A DNA stretch of 64,000 bases from Strigamia acuminata. Its lineage: Eukaryota > Arthropoda > Chilopoda > Geophilomorpha > Linotaeniidae. The stretch covers positions 8,076,259 to 8,140,258 of the forward strand of contig OX442320.1 in assembly GCA_949358305.1 (NCBI GenBank), given 5' to 3'. The translations under genes were made by a program, and so were the position numbers. Shown piece by piece: positions 35,784 to 46,700 of this stretch. The first letter of the stretch is position 1. Each line of letters opens with the position of its first letter. The notes beneath the pieces are model-generated. The model was not told the DNA's origin. It ran no database searches and worked only from the letters and a program-made list of their open reading frames with translations.

Positions 35784-38716
35784 ATGGATTTCTTGGAATT
35801 TGCCGATGCTTCGCAGGAAGTGCGCGGATCAATGGTAATTCAAAAAACACAAAATAAATTCACCTTAAACCATGTGTTTTTGTACACACCGATAATTCAT
35901 TCACTGATTTCTTTCCATTTTTTTTAGCATCATGGTCGTCTGAAATTAACAAATCAAGCAATAATTTTCAAAAACAGTAAAACTGGAAAAGTGGATCAAA
36001 TTCAATCGTCCGACATCGAAGGAATCAATTGGCAACGATTGGCTAAAGGACACGGATTGAGAGTTCTAACGAAAACTGAACTTATATATCGATTCGGAGG
36101 TCTCAAAGAAACGGTATAAATTTTCCCCATTTCTTATAAGCTTTAGAATGGTTTAAATCGAATTTTACGTACTTTTTATAGGAGCTGGAGAAGTTATCGA
36201 AATTTTTTGAACACAATTATGAGCTCCAATTACGCGAAAAGGATTTTTCGGTTAAAGGATGGAATTGGGGAACGGCGAAGTTCCACGGTGATGTTAAAAA
36301 CTCAAAAATACAAACATAAATACTAATTTATTGGGTTATTTGTGCAGGTTCGGTGTTATCGTTCGACGTTGGCAGGGAAACTGCATTTGAAATTCCTCTG
36401 ATGAATGTATCTCATTGCACGACGGCGAAAAATGAAGTGACATTAGAATTTCATCAAAATGATGAGGCAGCAGTTCAACTTATGGAATTACGCTTTCATA
36501 TTCCAACTGACGCTGCTGAAACTGATGCTATTCAAGTGAATATAGTCGAAATAACGTTAATGTTTTCGTTGTTTTAATACGTAGTTTTTTGTTTAGACAT
36601 TTCATGATAACGTCATGTCTAAAGCCAGTATTATCCAAGCTACTGGTGACGCAATTTCAACCTTCAAAGAAGTTCAATGCTTAACACCTCGGTACTTACC
36701 ACGTATTACCATTTTAATTACACTGATTTATCTTTTTGTATATTTTTTTTCCAGTGGTCGATACGATATTAAAATTTTTCCTTCGTTTATTCAACTTCAT
36801 GGTAAAACATTCGATTATAAAATCCCACTTACAACCGTTTTGAGGTTGTTTTTACTTCCACACAAAGATCAGCGACAGATGTTTTTTGTTGTAAGTAAAT
36901 CTACCATGTTTTAGAACGGCTTGAATAATTAATACAATCTTTAATTATGTTTTAAGGTGAGTTTGGATCCGCCAATTAAGCAGGGACAAACGCGGTATCA
37001 TTTTTTGATCTTTTTATTTAGTAATGAGGAGGAATCAACCATAACACTTGGCTTATCGGAGTAAATAAATCACTAAAATTTTTAAAAAAATTGAAGGAAC
37101 TAAATTTTTATATTTTTTAGGAAAGATCTTCGAAATAAATTTGAGGGAAAGCTGAAGAAAGAAATGACGGGACCGACATACGAAGTTGTTAGTCGCATTA
37201 TGAAAGCCCTGGTGCAGAGAAAAATCACTGTACCGGGTGGATTCATAGGGTAAAAATGGAAAAAACGGTTTAAAAACCACTAAAAAGATAAAAAAGACTC
37301 GATTTTTGCATGATTTTCGCAGCAATTCGCATACCCCGGCTGTTAGTTGCTCGTACAAAGCCGCAGCAGGGTTACTCTATCCGCTGGAAAGGGGTTTCAT
37401 CTACGTTCACAAACCCCCCATTCACATCCGCTTTGAGGAAGTGGCCAGCGTCAATTTTGCCCGTAGTGGAGGAAGCACTAGATCATTCGACTTCGAAGTC
37501 GAAATAAAGAGTGGCGTTGTGCACACATTCAGTAGCATAGAAAAGTAGGTTTATTCGGTGGTAAATTGTGCTAATGGCTGCTAATTCTGGTTTTCTCGCA
37601 GGGAGGAATATGGAAAACTGTTTGACTTCATCACCGGCAAAAAGTTAAGAGTGAAGAACCGTGGCCAGTTGGTAAATGTAAATAATCTTAAGATGTTTTG
37701 TACATTGAGGATCATCTGCTTTGTAAATGTAGGATCAACCAAACTATAACGAGGAGGATCTTGTGGATTCGGACATGGAGAACGAACCTGATTTGTATTT
37801 AGCGAGAGTTAAAGCCGAAGCTCAGGAAAGACACATCGGTGGCGACGATTCCGACGACGAGTCGGATGTCTCGTTTAATCCCGGGGATAACAGCGGGAGC
37901 GAGGTTGCGGAAGAGTAAGTTTGATTTTTTTTTAAGTTTTTGTATTTGGATTAATTAAATGTTTGCGTTTGTAGGTACGACAGTAATCACAGCTCGAGTA
38001 GCGAGGAGGGAAGCGACGAAGACGGAAAGCCTCCGGAGAAGAAAAAACCGAAGAAAAAGGCGAGGGAGAGGAAACCCAAGGAACCTGGAACCAGAAAACC
38101 TCGAAAAAAGAAGGAAAAGGATAGTAATAGGCCTAAGAGACCGCAAACTGCCTTCTTTTTGTGGCTTAATGAGAACCGTGAGAGGATTAAGAAGGAAAAT
38201 CCGGGAATTACTGTCACGGAAATCACGAAAAAGGCTGGGGAAGAGTGGAAAGAAGTCAAGGATAAGACTGTACGTCAAGTTTTTTTTGTTTGGAATTTTT
38301 TTTAATTTTTTTTTTTGGTTTTAATTAGAAATGGGAGAAATTGAGCGAAGAGGGCAAGAAGAAGTATGAAATAGTGATGGCGGAATACAAAGAAAACTTG
38401 AAAAAGGCCGAGGAATCGGGCGAGAAAACGCCGGCGAAACCCGAGAAACCGAGCAAGGCGAAAGGCAAAAAAGCGGCCAAAGCTGCGCCTCAAAAATCGC
38501 CGACGAAATCGCCGAAAAGCAAAGAATACATCAGCAGTTCGGATGGATCGTCGTCCGAAAAAGAGGAAAAATCAAATTCCCCTAAAAAAGACGAAGAGGA
38601 AGAAGAAGAAGAACCGGAAGAAATGGTAAAAAAAAAAAAAAAAAAAAATTAATTAATTAAATTTTAACAATTTATTCAATCTCTAGGAGGAATCAAGCGC
38701 CGCAGACTCTGACTAG
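35784..38716 (+). CDS. SSRP1: SSRP1, FACT histone chaperone subunit
   Basis: Fourteen exons give 696 aa (human 709): 35784-35834, 35928-36113, 36182-36287, 36348-36535, 36597-36691, 36755-36890, 36957-37060, 37121-37249, 37323-37544, 37602-37671, 37733-37914, 37975-38269, 38329-38625, 38687-38716. The dimerisation and PH-like N-terminal part is followed by the highly conserved middle domain (GKTFDYKIPLTTVLRLFLL, PHKDQRQMFFV, YPLERGFIYVHKPP), an acidic linker (~440-480), a Lys-rich basic stretch, an HMG box (NRPKRPQTAFFLWL, ~535-600) and a Ser/Glu/Lys tail. SSRP1 with SPT16 forms FACT, which moves H2A-H2B during transcription and replication. The last coding exon is 30 nt. A poly(A) signal lies at 38725-38730, about 9 nt past the stop, giving a very short 3'UTR. 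Confidence 0.97.
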
Positions 38717-38857
38717 GAATAAGGAATAAAACCCGATCATCAGAAAAAATAAAATCGTTTTATTACGAATTAATATTAAAACCGTAAATGAATAAAAATC
38801 TTTTTACTGCGCTATACTTTTCTTTTTATTCTACTACGTTATTTGAAATATATAAAC
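38717..38857. terminator. Tail-to-tail 3' region, SSRP1 / ESS2
   Basis: Only 141 bp lie between the two stop codons. AATAAA for SSRP1 is at 38725-38730, and TTTATT at 38825-38830 is an AATAAA on the minus strand for ESS2. Confidence 0.7.
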
Positions 38858-40438
38858 TCAATTTTCACTCCGGAAAAAATCCGCCGCACTTTTCCTTTTC
38901 ACAATTGTCGGTATTTGTAATAAATTATCCGTCAGAGATGTTCCGGCTTCAGAAACCTTTTTCAACTCCTTAATAACAGTGCGCGGCGACACCAACTGCC
39001 CCGACAACGGCGTCGGCGTGCAGCTCGGAGTCGAAGCGCTCGAGCCTGTCGTCGGTCTCGACGGCGTGTAACTGGCCATTAATGCTTTGTCGGTTCCCAT
39101 CCGAATCCTCAACCGCGAACTCGCGAGTCGCTGCGCGGCGGGGGACATCGACTCGAGCCGTTTGGGTGTCACCAAGTTGTCGTGCATTCGTTTCAGCGCG
39201 TCCTTCTTCGTCAATTTGTGTTTCTGCCTCGCTTTGTCCGCCAATTCGTGCGCCAACTTATCCCGCGCCGGCATGTCGGCGATGTGAAACGACGGCCCCG
39301 GTGTGCGCGACGACGCGGGCGTGTTTCCGCTGTCCAATAGGAACGGGGTGCCTTCGATCTCGCCCCACGTCATCAGGGGCGACGCGTCCACTCCCGGCGC
39401 CGGGGACGGGGTCACGACGAAGCCGTAGCCGTTCACTTTGGGCGAGTCGGACGGCAGAAGTTCCTTTCCGTCGATTCCGATCTTTCCTTCCTTCATTCGC
39501 GCTTGGATCTGCGCAGCTTCCGAAATCGCTTGGCGATTCGCGTGCTCGTTGAACGGCGATTTTTCAAAACACGTGTTCACGTGTACGATTTGACGTTGCT
39601 TGTTCCGCAGCTCGGCTTTCTCGTGATCCGATAATTCCATTCCACCGGGGACGTACATGAGCGAGTTTTGGTTCTTGTAATCCCACATGTCGAGCTCGCC
39701 AGGCCGGTTGTACTCCAACGCCTGTTTTTCGATCGTCGGCAACGCCAAAATTTCGTTCTTGTTGCGGTTGAAGTTCTCTTCGCGCTCGTACAGCCACGTG
39801 TATTTCTCGCGGTGTTCTTTCTTCGCGTCTTCCATGATGGTGGAGAATGAGGCATTGTCTTCGCTAGTGTGGCGGGCTAAATAAGTGTCCAGTGAGACTT
39901 GTTTCGTTTTGTCCTTGTATTGGGATGAGTCTGAGTTTTCGTTTATGTAGTCGTCGATGTTGTCACCGGGTGTTCTGTGCACGGGTGTTTCAAATGTGGA
40001 AGGTGAATTCACTGAAAGTGAGATTTTTTGATTATTTTGTTTGTTTTTAATGGGGATTAATTTAAATTTCTTACAAAGTGATGTTCCTGGTCGTGATCCG
40101 GTTCGAGTTCCGTATTTCGAACGTATTTCGCGTAGTTTGTTGACGTCGTTTTCTTCTAATGCTTTGATGTATTCGGTTTGTGCTCGCAGTTTTGGTAAAT
40201 CGGGAAAGAAACTACGTTCAATGATGTTTTCGAGATCCTGGAAGTAAGTTTAGTTTATTAGTAGCGCAGTTGGTGAGTTAAAACGACATTTTTTTTCTGT
40301 TTTATTTACTTGTGTGTATGAATCTTCGTCGAGAATTTTTAACTTTTTACGAGGTGCGGGTGTCGATGGTATCTTGAAAACATTGTCGTCAACGACACTT
40401 AATGTCTGATTATGTGTTGAAATGGTTTGTATATCCAT
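38858..40438 (-). CDS. ESS2: ESS2 (DGCR14) spliceosome-associated protein
   Basis: Three exons, 40438-40310, 40237-40075 and 40011-38858, give 481 aa (human 476). Conserved family segments: DLENIIERSFFPDLPKL, STFETPVHRTP, LARHTSEDNASF, NSLMYVPGGM, GYGFVVTPSPAPGVDASPL followed by MTWGEIEGTP, RTPGPSF, and the C-terminal ITDNLLQ-like (LTDNLLQIP) and AADFF. ESS-2 proteins are nuclear and associate with the late spliceosome. The third exon is long and markedly richer in G+C than the neighbouring introns, which also creates long antisense reading frames. The start is supported by the phase-0 join of exon 1 to exon 2. Confidence 0.96.
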
Positions 40439-40852
40439 TATAATATACTTTAAACCCGAGAAACTCAGGCTTAATTTCGTTTCAGCACCGCAACCATGGC
40501 CGCGAACAGTGCGAAATTACGTCATAAAAATGAAATTTGCTATGACGTTGCGCACAGTGCAAAACTTTCGTGTTTCACCACCCGGTGGCGGTAATAAATT
40601 GGGTAAAATATTTTTAAAATGTATTTAAAAATCTTAAACTTAACATTTAAAAAAAAAAATTACTGCAGCTTAATAAACAAATAAAATCTGAAAAAAATGT
40701 CTGATTTTTCGGCTAAAATAAAAGTAATAATAACAAAATGATGCAAAATAACAGATTTTAGATGTTAATCAAGCCATTTATTAATTTATTATATACGAAT
40801 CTTCAATTTCATATTTTCTAAGATACACACACCGATATATTTCAACAAAATC
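40439..40852. other. Spacer between ESS2 and GLRX5
   Basis: 414 bp between the ESS2 start codon and the GLRX5 stop, both on the minus strand. It must hold the ESS2 promoter and the GLRX5 3'UTR; TTTATT near 40781 (minus-strand AATAAA) is a plausible GLRX5 signal. No coding sequence is supported. Confidence 0.5.
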
Positions 40853-41383
40853 CTACTTCTTCTTCTTCTTCTCCTCCTCCTCTTTCATAGCATTTTCCAA
40901 CAGCGCAGACTGAATTCCAGCTTTTTTCAATTCGTCTATGAGTTCGCCATTTTGGTGCATCTGTAGCAATATGTCACAACCTCCAACAAATTCCCCATTA
41001 ATAAACACTTGGGGGACTGTGGGCCAGTTCGTATATTCCTTAATTCCTAAAAAAAAAATAATAATAATTTAATTAAAAATTTTTTTTTTCAATTTTTAAA
41101 AATTTAAAATTATTGCAATGCAAATTGAACCTTGTCTTAAATTTTCATCACTCAAAACATCATGACTTTGGTATTTAACTCCATGCATCCTCAAAATTTG
41201 GACAATCGCATTACTAAAACCGCATTTTGGCTCTTCAGGTACTCCTTTCATGAAGATTACAACTTTATCTTGCTTCACCAACCCATCAATGTGTTCCTTG
41301 CTTCCGATTTTAGCCAAATATCTCGTCTGGTTAATTAAAACTCGCGACGAGAAACTCGCTAGCCTATTCAAACTCGCATTCAT
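40853..41383 (-). CDS. GLRX5: Mitochondrial monothiol glutaredoxin 5
   Basis: Two exons, 41383-41131 and 41046-40853, give 148 aa. A basic, Ser-rich leader (residues 1-~25) looks like a mitochondrial targeting peptide. The monothiol active site KCGFS has its Cys at residue 54, with the glutathione-binding WPTVPQ, the GGCD loop and VFINGEFVG downstream. GLRX5 carries [2Fe-2S] clusters from the ISCU scaffold to later assembly steps. The tail ends in four Glu and five Lys, a low-complexity extension. The gene is head-to-head with B3GLCT. Confidence 0.96.
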
Positions 41384-41635
41384 CGCTGTATACCGAGATA
41401 GGCCAATACAAATTGATTATATATTCAACCGCTAGAGTTCGCAAGCTGAATAAATGACATCATTCAACGTAACGAGTTAGATGGTAAATGCGATATATTC
41501 TGAGTAATTATTCTAAGTGGCGTAGTGGGATTAGCTTGGATCAAGTCCAGTAGAGCATAACGAAGTAAACAATCCGCACATTTTTCACACTCACTAGTAC
41601 AGCGCATCGAGCAGTTTTAAGAAAATTGCGTTGAT
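41384..41635. promoter_or_regulatory. Bidirectional promoter region, GLRX5 / B3GLCT
   Basis: 252 bp between divergent start codons, the tightest head-to-head pair in the window. Both promoters must lie here unless a 5'UTR intron exists. No TATA box is apparent. Confidence 0.55.
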
Positions 41636-43536
41636 ATGAGATATTTTGCTATTTTTTTACTCGTTGAATTGTTTTTATTTACTCGTGTGATATCAAAAAC
41701 CCAAAAAAATACAAATGGTAAACTGTTTTCATTCGATACTACGTTTTAAATGTTGTTTAGCTAATATTTTTCGTCTGCTATTTTTCATGATTTCAGTCGT
41801 GTTTGTAGTCATCAGTCAAGCAAATTCTTTCCACGAATTACACGTAAATGCGATTAAAAATTCGCTCACCACGCAAGCAGCGGAACTTAATCTAGTAAAT
41901 ATTTCACTTAAAAATAAGAAATTGACTATATTGTGATATAAATTTCTAATTCGACAGAAAAACATCACAGTTTATTTAACTCATGAAGAATGGTCGCATT
42001 TACCAGGATCGTGGACAATTTTCCCTATTTTGAACAAGTAATTTGCATTAATGTTGATAAAAATTGAAATAATTTGTGTTCATTTTTCAGTTTAGTTGAA
42101 AAACATCGAGATAAAGCAGATTGGATATTTATATCCGAGGAATTCACACAAATACACTTGAAATATCTATTCAAATACTTAGACGGATTTAATTCATCGC
42201 TCGTAAAATCACCCAAACGAATTAAATTAACTTTTAATTAATTAAATTTTTGTCTTCTCAGGATTGGTTTTTGGGTAGAGCGTTATACGATAAAGAACCC
42301 ACGATCATACATCATTTCTCGTTTCCCGAAAATCATCAAATATCTCTGTATCCTGATTTTGCTACGGGAGTGGCCATCAGTTTTCCTCTACTTTTAAAGT
42401 AATGGTCAATTTTTAAATGAAAAATTAGCGATTATTTATTCGTATTTGTTCGATACAGATTTAACGACAAATGGAAATCAGATCCGATCCATTCCGACTT
42501 CTCCATCGATCCTAAACACGAACTGGCGCTTTTCTTACACGATTCCCTCAACGTCAAACTAGTTCACGCACCGAACTTTTGTCTAGAAAAGGTTTACAAA
42601 GATTGCATCACGTCTTACGCCGTAAAAATTCCCAAATGTGTAAGAATGTCCCCATCCCTTCCCTACTAACCAAAATTAAATCTTTAAAAAAATATTATTT
42701 TCTTTTCAAGGGTCCACCAGTTCCAAACGATGAAATATATTTTGCAGTCAAAACGTGCGAGAAATTCCACGAAACGAGAATCCCCGTGGTTAAAAAGACG
42801 TGGGGGAAACGTGCAACGAACATCGGATATTTCAGTGATAAATTCGAGTCTTCCATTCCAACTAAAGACATGAGAATCCCAAACACGGAAAAAGGACATT
42901 GCGCCAAAACATTCGCTATAATCGACCACGTCGTTTCGCACCCCGATTTCCAACACAAATCGTGGTTGGTCATCACCGACGACGACACATTGATGAGGTA
43001 ACCCTTCCAAACCGACGAAATCCGCACGAATTAACGCCTCGATTTGATTCCAGCGTTTTGAAATTGCGACAAACCTTGAGTTGCTACGACCCGTCGGATT
43101 TCGTGGCCCTCGGTGAACGATACGGGTACGGCGTGACGGGCGAAAACGGTTACAATTACATCACGGGCGGTGGCGGGTACGTACAAATAAATAAATAAAG
43201 AAAAATTAATTTTTAAAATTTTTAAAATTTTCTAGAATTGTTTTGAGCATGAGTTTAGCACGGCACATTGCTGAAAGTGAAGTGTGCGTTTGTCCTTCGA
43301 TCGACACCCCCGACGACATGTTTTTAGGGATTTGTCTCAAGAAACTTGGAGTTCCCATCGTCCATTCCCCGCTGTTCCACCAAGCGAGACCTATGGATTA
43401 CTCCGACGGTTATTTGATGCACCAAGAGCCGATAAGTTTCCATAAACATTGGATGGTGGACCCCTTGAAGATCTACGAGGAATGGTTCGCCGAAGACGAA
43501 GAGCGGGAACCCGTTCATCGTCATTTGGAGTTGTAA
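41636..43536 (+). CDS. B3GLCT: B3GLCT, O-fucose beta-1,3-glucosyltransferase
   Basis: Nine exons give 466 aa (human 498): 41636-41717, 41797-41894, 41958-42037, 42091-42202, 42262-42398, 42459-42639, 42711-42997, 43054-43176, 43236-43536. A signal peptide ([13 protein letters not shown]) is followed by [15 protein letters not shown], the N-terminal pseudo-catalytic half, and a C-terminal Fringe-like half with [21 protein letters not shown], the metal-binding [21 protein letters not shown] and [13 protein letters not shown]. The enzyme adds glucose to O-fucose on thrombospondin type 1 repeats in the ER. The C-terminus is HLEL, at the place where vertebrate enzymes carry a KDEL-like retrieval signal (REEL). 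GLRX5 lies head-to-head upstream and TTC28 tail-to-tail downstream. Confidence 0.95.
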
Positions 43537-43719
43537 TCCATCAACCATATCGCAATACTCGTTAGTTTTTAGATTTTATGTATTTAAAATATTGTTATTG
43601 TTGTTTTGTTATATTTAAAGAAAACATTGTTAGTAAGAACAAAAATCCATTTATTTTTACCCGAATTTTACATATCTACAAATGAAAAAATAGAAAAATA
43701 TCCTATATAAAAATTAAAC
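43537..43719. terminator. Tail-to-tail 3' region, B3GLCT / TTC28
   Basis: 183 bp between convergent stop codons. TTTATT near 43651 is a minus-strand AATAAA for TTC28. No plus-strand AATAAA is evident, so B3GLCT must use a variant signal or read into the TTC28 3' end. Confidence 0.5.
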
Positions 43720-46700
43720 TCAACACGTTTTGTTCGTGTCTCGATTCTTTACTTCGTCTTCGTTCGTCTCCAACAACTGATCGATAAATTCCGCGACGTT
43801 TAAATTGGACGCAACGACGCCATTCGCAGAGTTTTCCTTCAGACTCCGATGTTTCCCCACTTGATCCCGAACTTCCTTTAAACAACTCACAAATTTCGCC
43901 GATTGCGACTCGACCTGATGATTACAAACCGCCTTATTGCAACCGCAATACACCGATTCGGTCATCGAATGTCCATCGCCCTCGTCCCGCCGCGTGCCGA
44001 AAGAGTTGAAACCCAATTTAAACGCCGAATTCCACGGTTTCGCTTGTCTGGGTGGCGGCAAGGGCGGCGGATGCGCGTAAATCGCGCTCAATCCGTTCAA
44101 TCCGCTTTGCAAATCGAGTTTGATCGGTTTGATGTCGTCTTCGGTCGACGAAATGAGTAATTTCGACAACGACGGAGCCAAGCCTAAATCTACGCTTCGG
44201 TTTTGGTAGATTTCACTCATGGAAACGTCTCGGTGCAACCGATTCCTCTGATTGGCTAGAATGTTCTCACGAACGGCCTGACTCTTCGTCCCGGCCGGGT
44301 CGTCCGAATTCTTCAGCGAGCAATCCTGAAGAAACGCCGACGCGGCTCCCCGAACCGGCAACGAATGCGAAAAATTCGCATTCAATTTCAGATTAAACTT
44401 TTCCGCCTTCGCAGGTTTCAGCGTCAACGACGGGAGTTTCTGTCTCCACGCTCCGTCGTCGATTTCCTCGCAAGTCGGCGTCAGCGTCGCCTTCGTTTCT
44501 TCGTTCGCCGTCTCCGTCACCGCGTCAACCGGTGAATATTGTCGCGAAATCTGTCTTCTAATGGTCGCTTGTCCGTTATCCCAATCGGTCACCGAGCTTG
44601 CGGACGAAGAACTCAATTCCTCGCTATTGGGCATCCGCTTTTCGGCCATTTTCTTGTATTTCGCGGTCCTCTGATGCGGTAACGTTGATAATAACTTAGG
44701 TTTATGTCTTTCTTGAACGTTTTCGTTTAATTTCACTTGTGTTTGCCCTTGCACCGATTCGATCGGACTGGGAGTGAATGCGGCGTCGCTTTCCCTCCCT
44801 TTCAGGTCGCTGTTGATTGCGATGCGGCCGTCCGGTTCGCCACGATTCCGGACGTAATTACTAAACGCTCCGTTGGAACTGCCTAGTATGAAGTTACTTC
44901 TGGGCCTACAGAGCCCCAAAGTGGGTGGCGGGGGCGGCGGGGTTCCTTGGGAATGAGAGGTTTCGCTCTGAGTCGACATGAGGCTCTCCATTGAACTGGA
45001 TTCTTCCAAAGACAAACTTTTGGGCGCTTCTTGTGTGTCTGGAATTCAAAATAAAAGTGGAATTCAATTAAAATTCGATTAAAATTCTGACATTTTAATT
45101 AAATTATACCAAATAACGCTAAAAGCGCTTGAAGAGCAAACTGAATATTTCGTTTATTCGCTTGTTTTCCCGTACGAAGTGTCACCTGGTCTTGACCGAC
45201 CTCTCGCAAATCAAATCCTAATTTTAAAAAAATAAAGAAATTCAGTTTAAATCGTTTTAACACGCGACAAAATTAATTACCCAACGACGCTAATAATTCG
45301 TGGCAGCCACCGACACGCCATAATTTCATACTAACTGGTATTTCTATGCTGTCGCACTCGTAATCCTTCATAGCAAAATGTGAATTCACTTGTCTGACCT
45401 GTAACGAACAAAATGTCAATAAAAATCGACATAAACTTCACAAAAATAATTACCAAAGTGATCACATCATCGGCAACCTCGGGACTACCCAACAACTTTG
45501 ACAAAGCGTGCAACGACGTCACGGACGAACCTAGAAAAATAAAAATTCATCAAAACTCCACCACAAACCGAAATATTTCGCAAATTACCGAGCAAAGCCT
45601 GCAAACTCGCGCTGCACTGAGTCAACCGTTCACTGGGATCGGATTGTGGGAAGAAAACCGAAGCCGGTATCCCATTAGACGCCGGTTCAAACCGAAACCC
45701 AACCGATATAAGAAGATCCTTCCATCCCTGCACCATCCCCACCTTGTTCTCAATGCTCTTCTGCGTCGTATACATCGCATTTTTATGCCCGCGATGAATC
45801 CTAAGCAACGACTTCTCCACCAAATGCAAAATAACTCTCAGCGCATCGCGACATCTATCGGGCGTTTGCAACAACTCGCACAGAGCTTGCCCCATGAGCG
45901 CCACTTTGCTGCTCAACTTCACATCGTTCCCAATCAACACGAATCCCGCCCAGTTCGCCGGATGCGCAAACTGCTTCGTGTTCTGCACGGTGTGCATCGC
46001 CTCGTTCAACGCGAGACTGATTCGCGAGCCCTGCAACAACGACGAGTAAAACGTCCTCAAAAAAATCTGCACGGCCGTGTCCGGCACCGGCCACAGCGAA
46101 ACCATCACGCACTGGACTCCAGCGGCGAGTAACGCGCGCGTCAACGCCACTATTCCGTCGGCGCTCGCTTTCCCGTGATGGTTCCTCGTGTGACACGAAC
46201 TGACCACAACGAGCCGAGCATTCAGCTTCATATTGAGAATATCCGCGGCGGTCAACAAGAACTCGGACAGCGCGGGCAAATCCAACGAACTCGTCACTTC
46301 GCTGTTGGCGTCCTCCTCGTTCTCCGCCAGCGCGCTCACGCTCTCCGTGTGCGACAAGCGCTTCGACGAAGCCGGCGGCGGGTCCACGACGTCTCCGGGA
46401 CTCAAAACGAGCGCCGACAACTTCCAAGAGATGTGCGTCGCGAAGTGCACGCACTCGACCTGCGGCATTTGTCGCAAAACCGTTTCCTTCGTCGCCAACG
46501 AGTTGACCATCGCCGTCGTCCCGAGGATGTCGGCCACTTGGTTCGCCTCCTGCTCGGCGTACGGCGCGTTCTCCCAGCCCCACTGCTCGGTGATGGACGG
46601 AAGAAGCCGGGGATTGCCCACGACCAACGCCGACGTGGTTTCCGACGTCGGTTTCTGGTTGCTGCGGAGACTGCAGCACAGAGAACTGATGGACGGGGTC

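Noticed and set aside
37955-38324. Antisense frames over the SSRP1 acidic/HMG exons
   Set aside because: The Phe/Leu/Ser-rich translation is the complement of the Lys/Glu-rich SSRP1 tail.
39082-39855. Antisense frames over ESS2 exon 3
   Set aside because: Arg/Ala/Cys-rich shadow frames caused by the exon's higher G+C. ESS2 motifs are present throughout the other strand.
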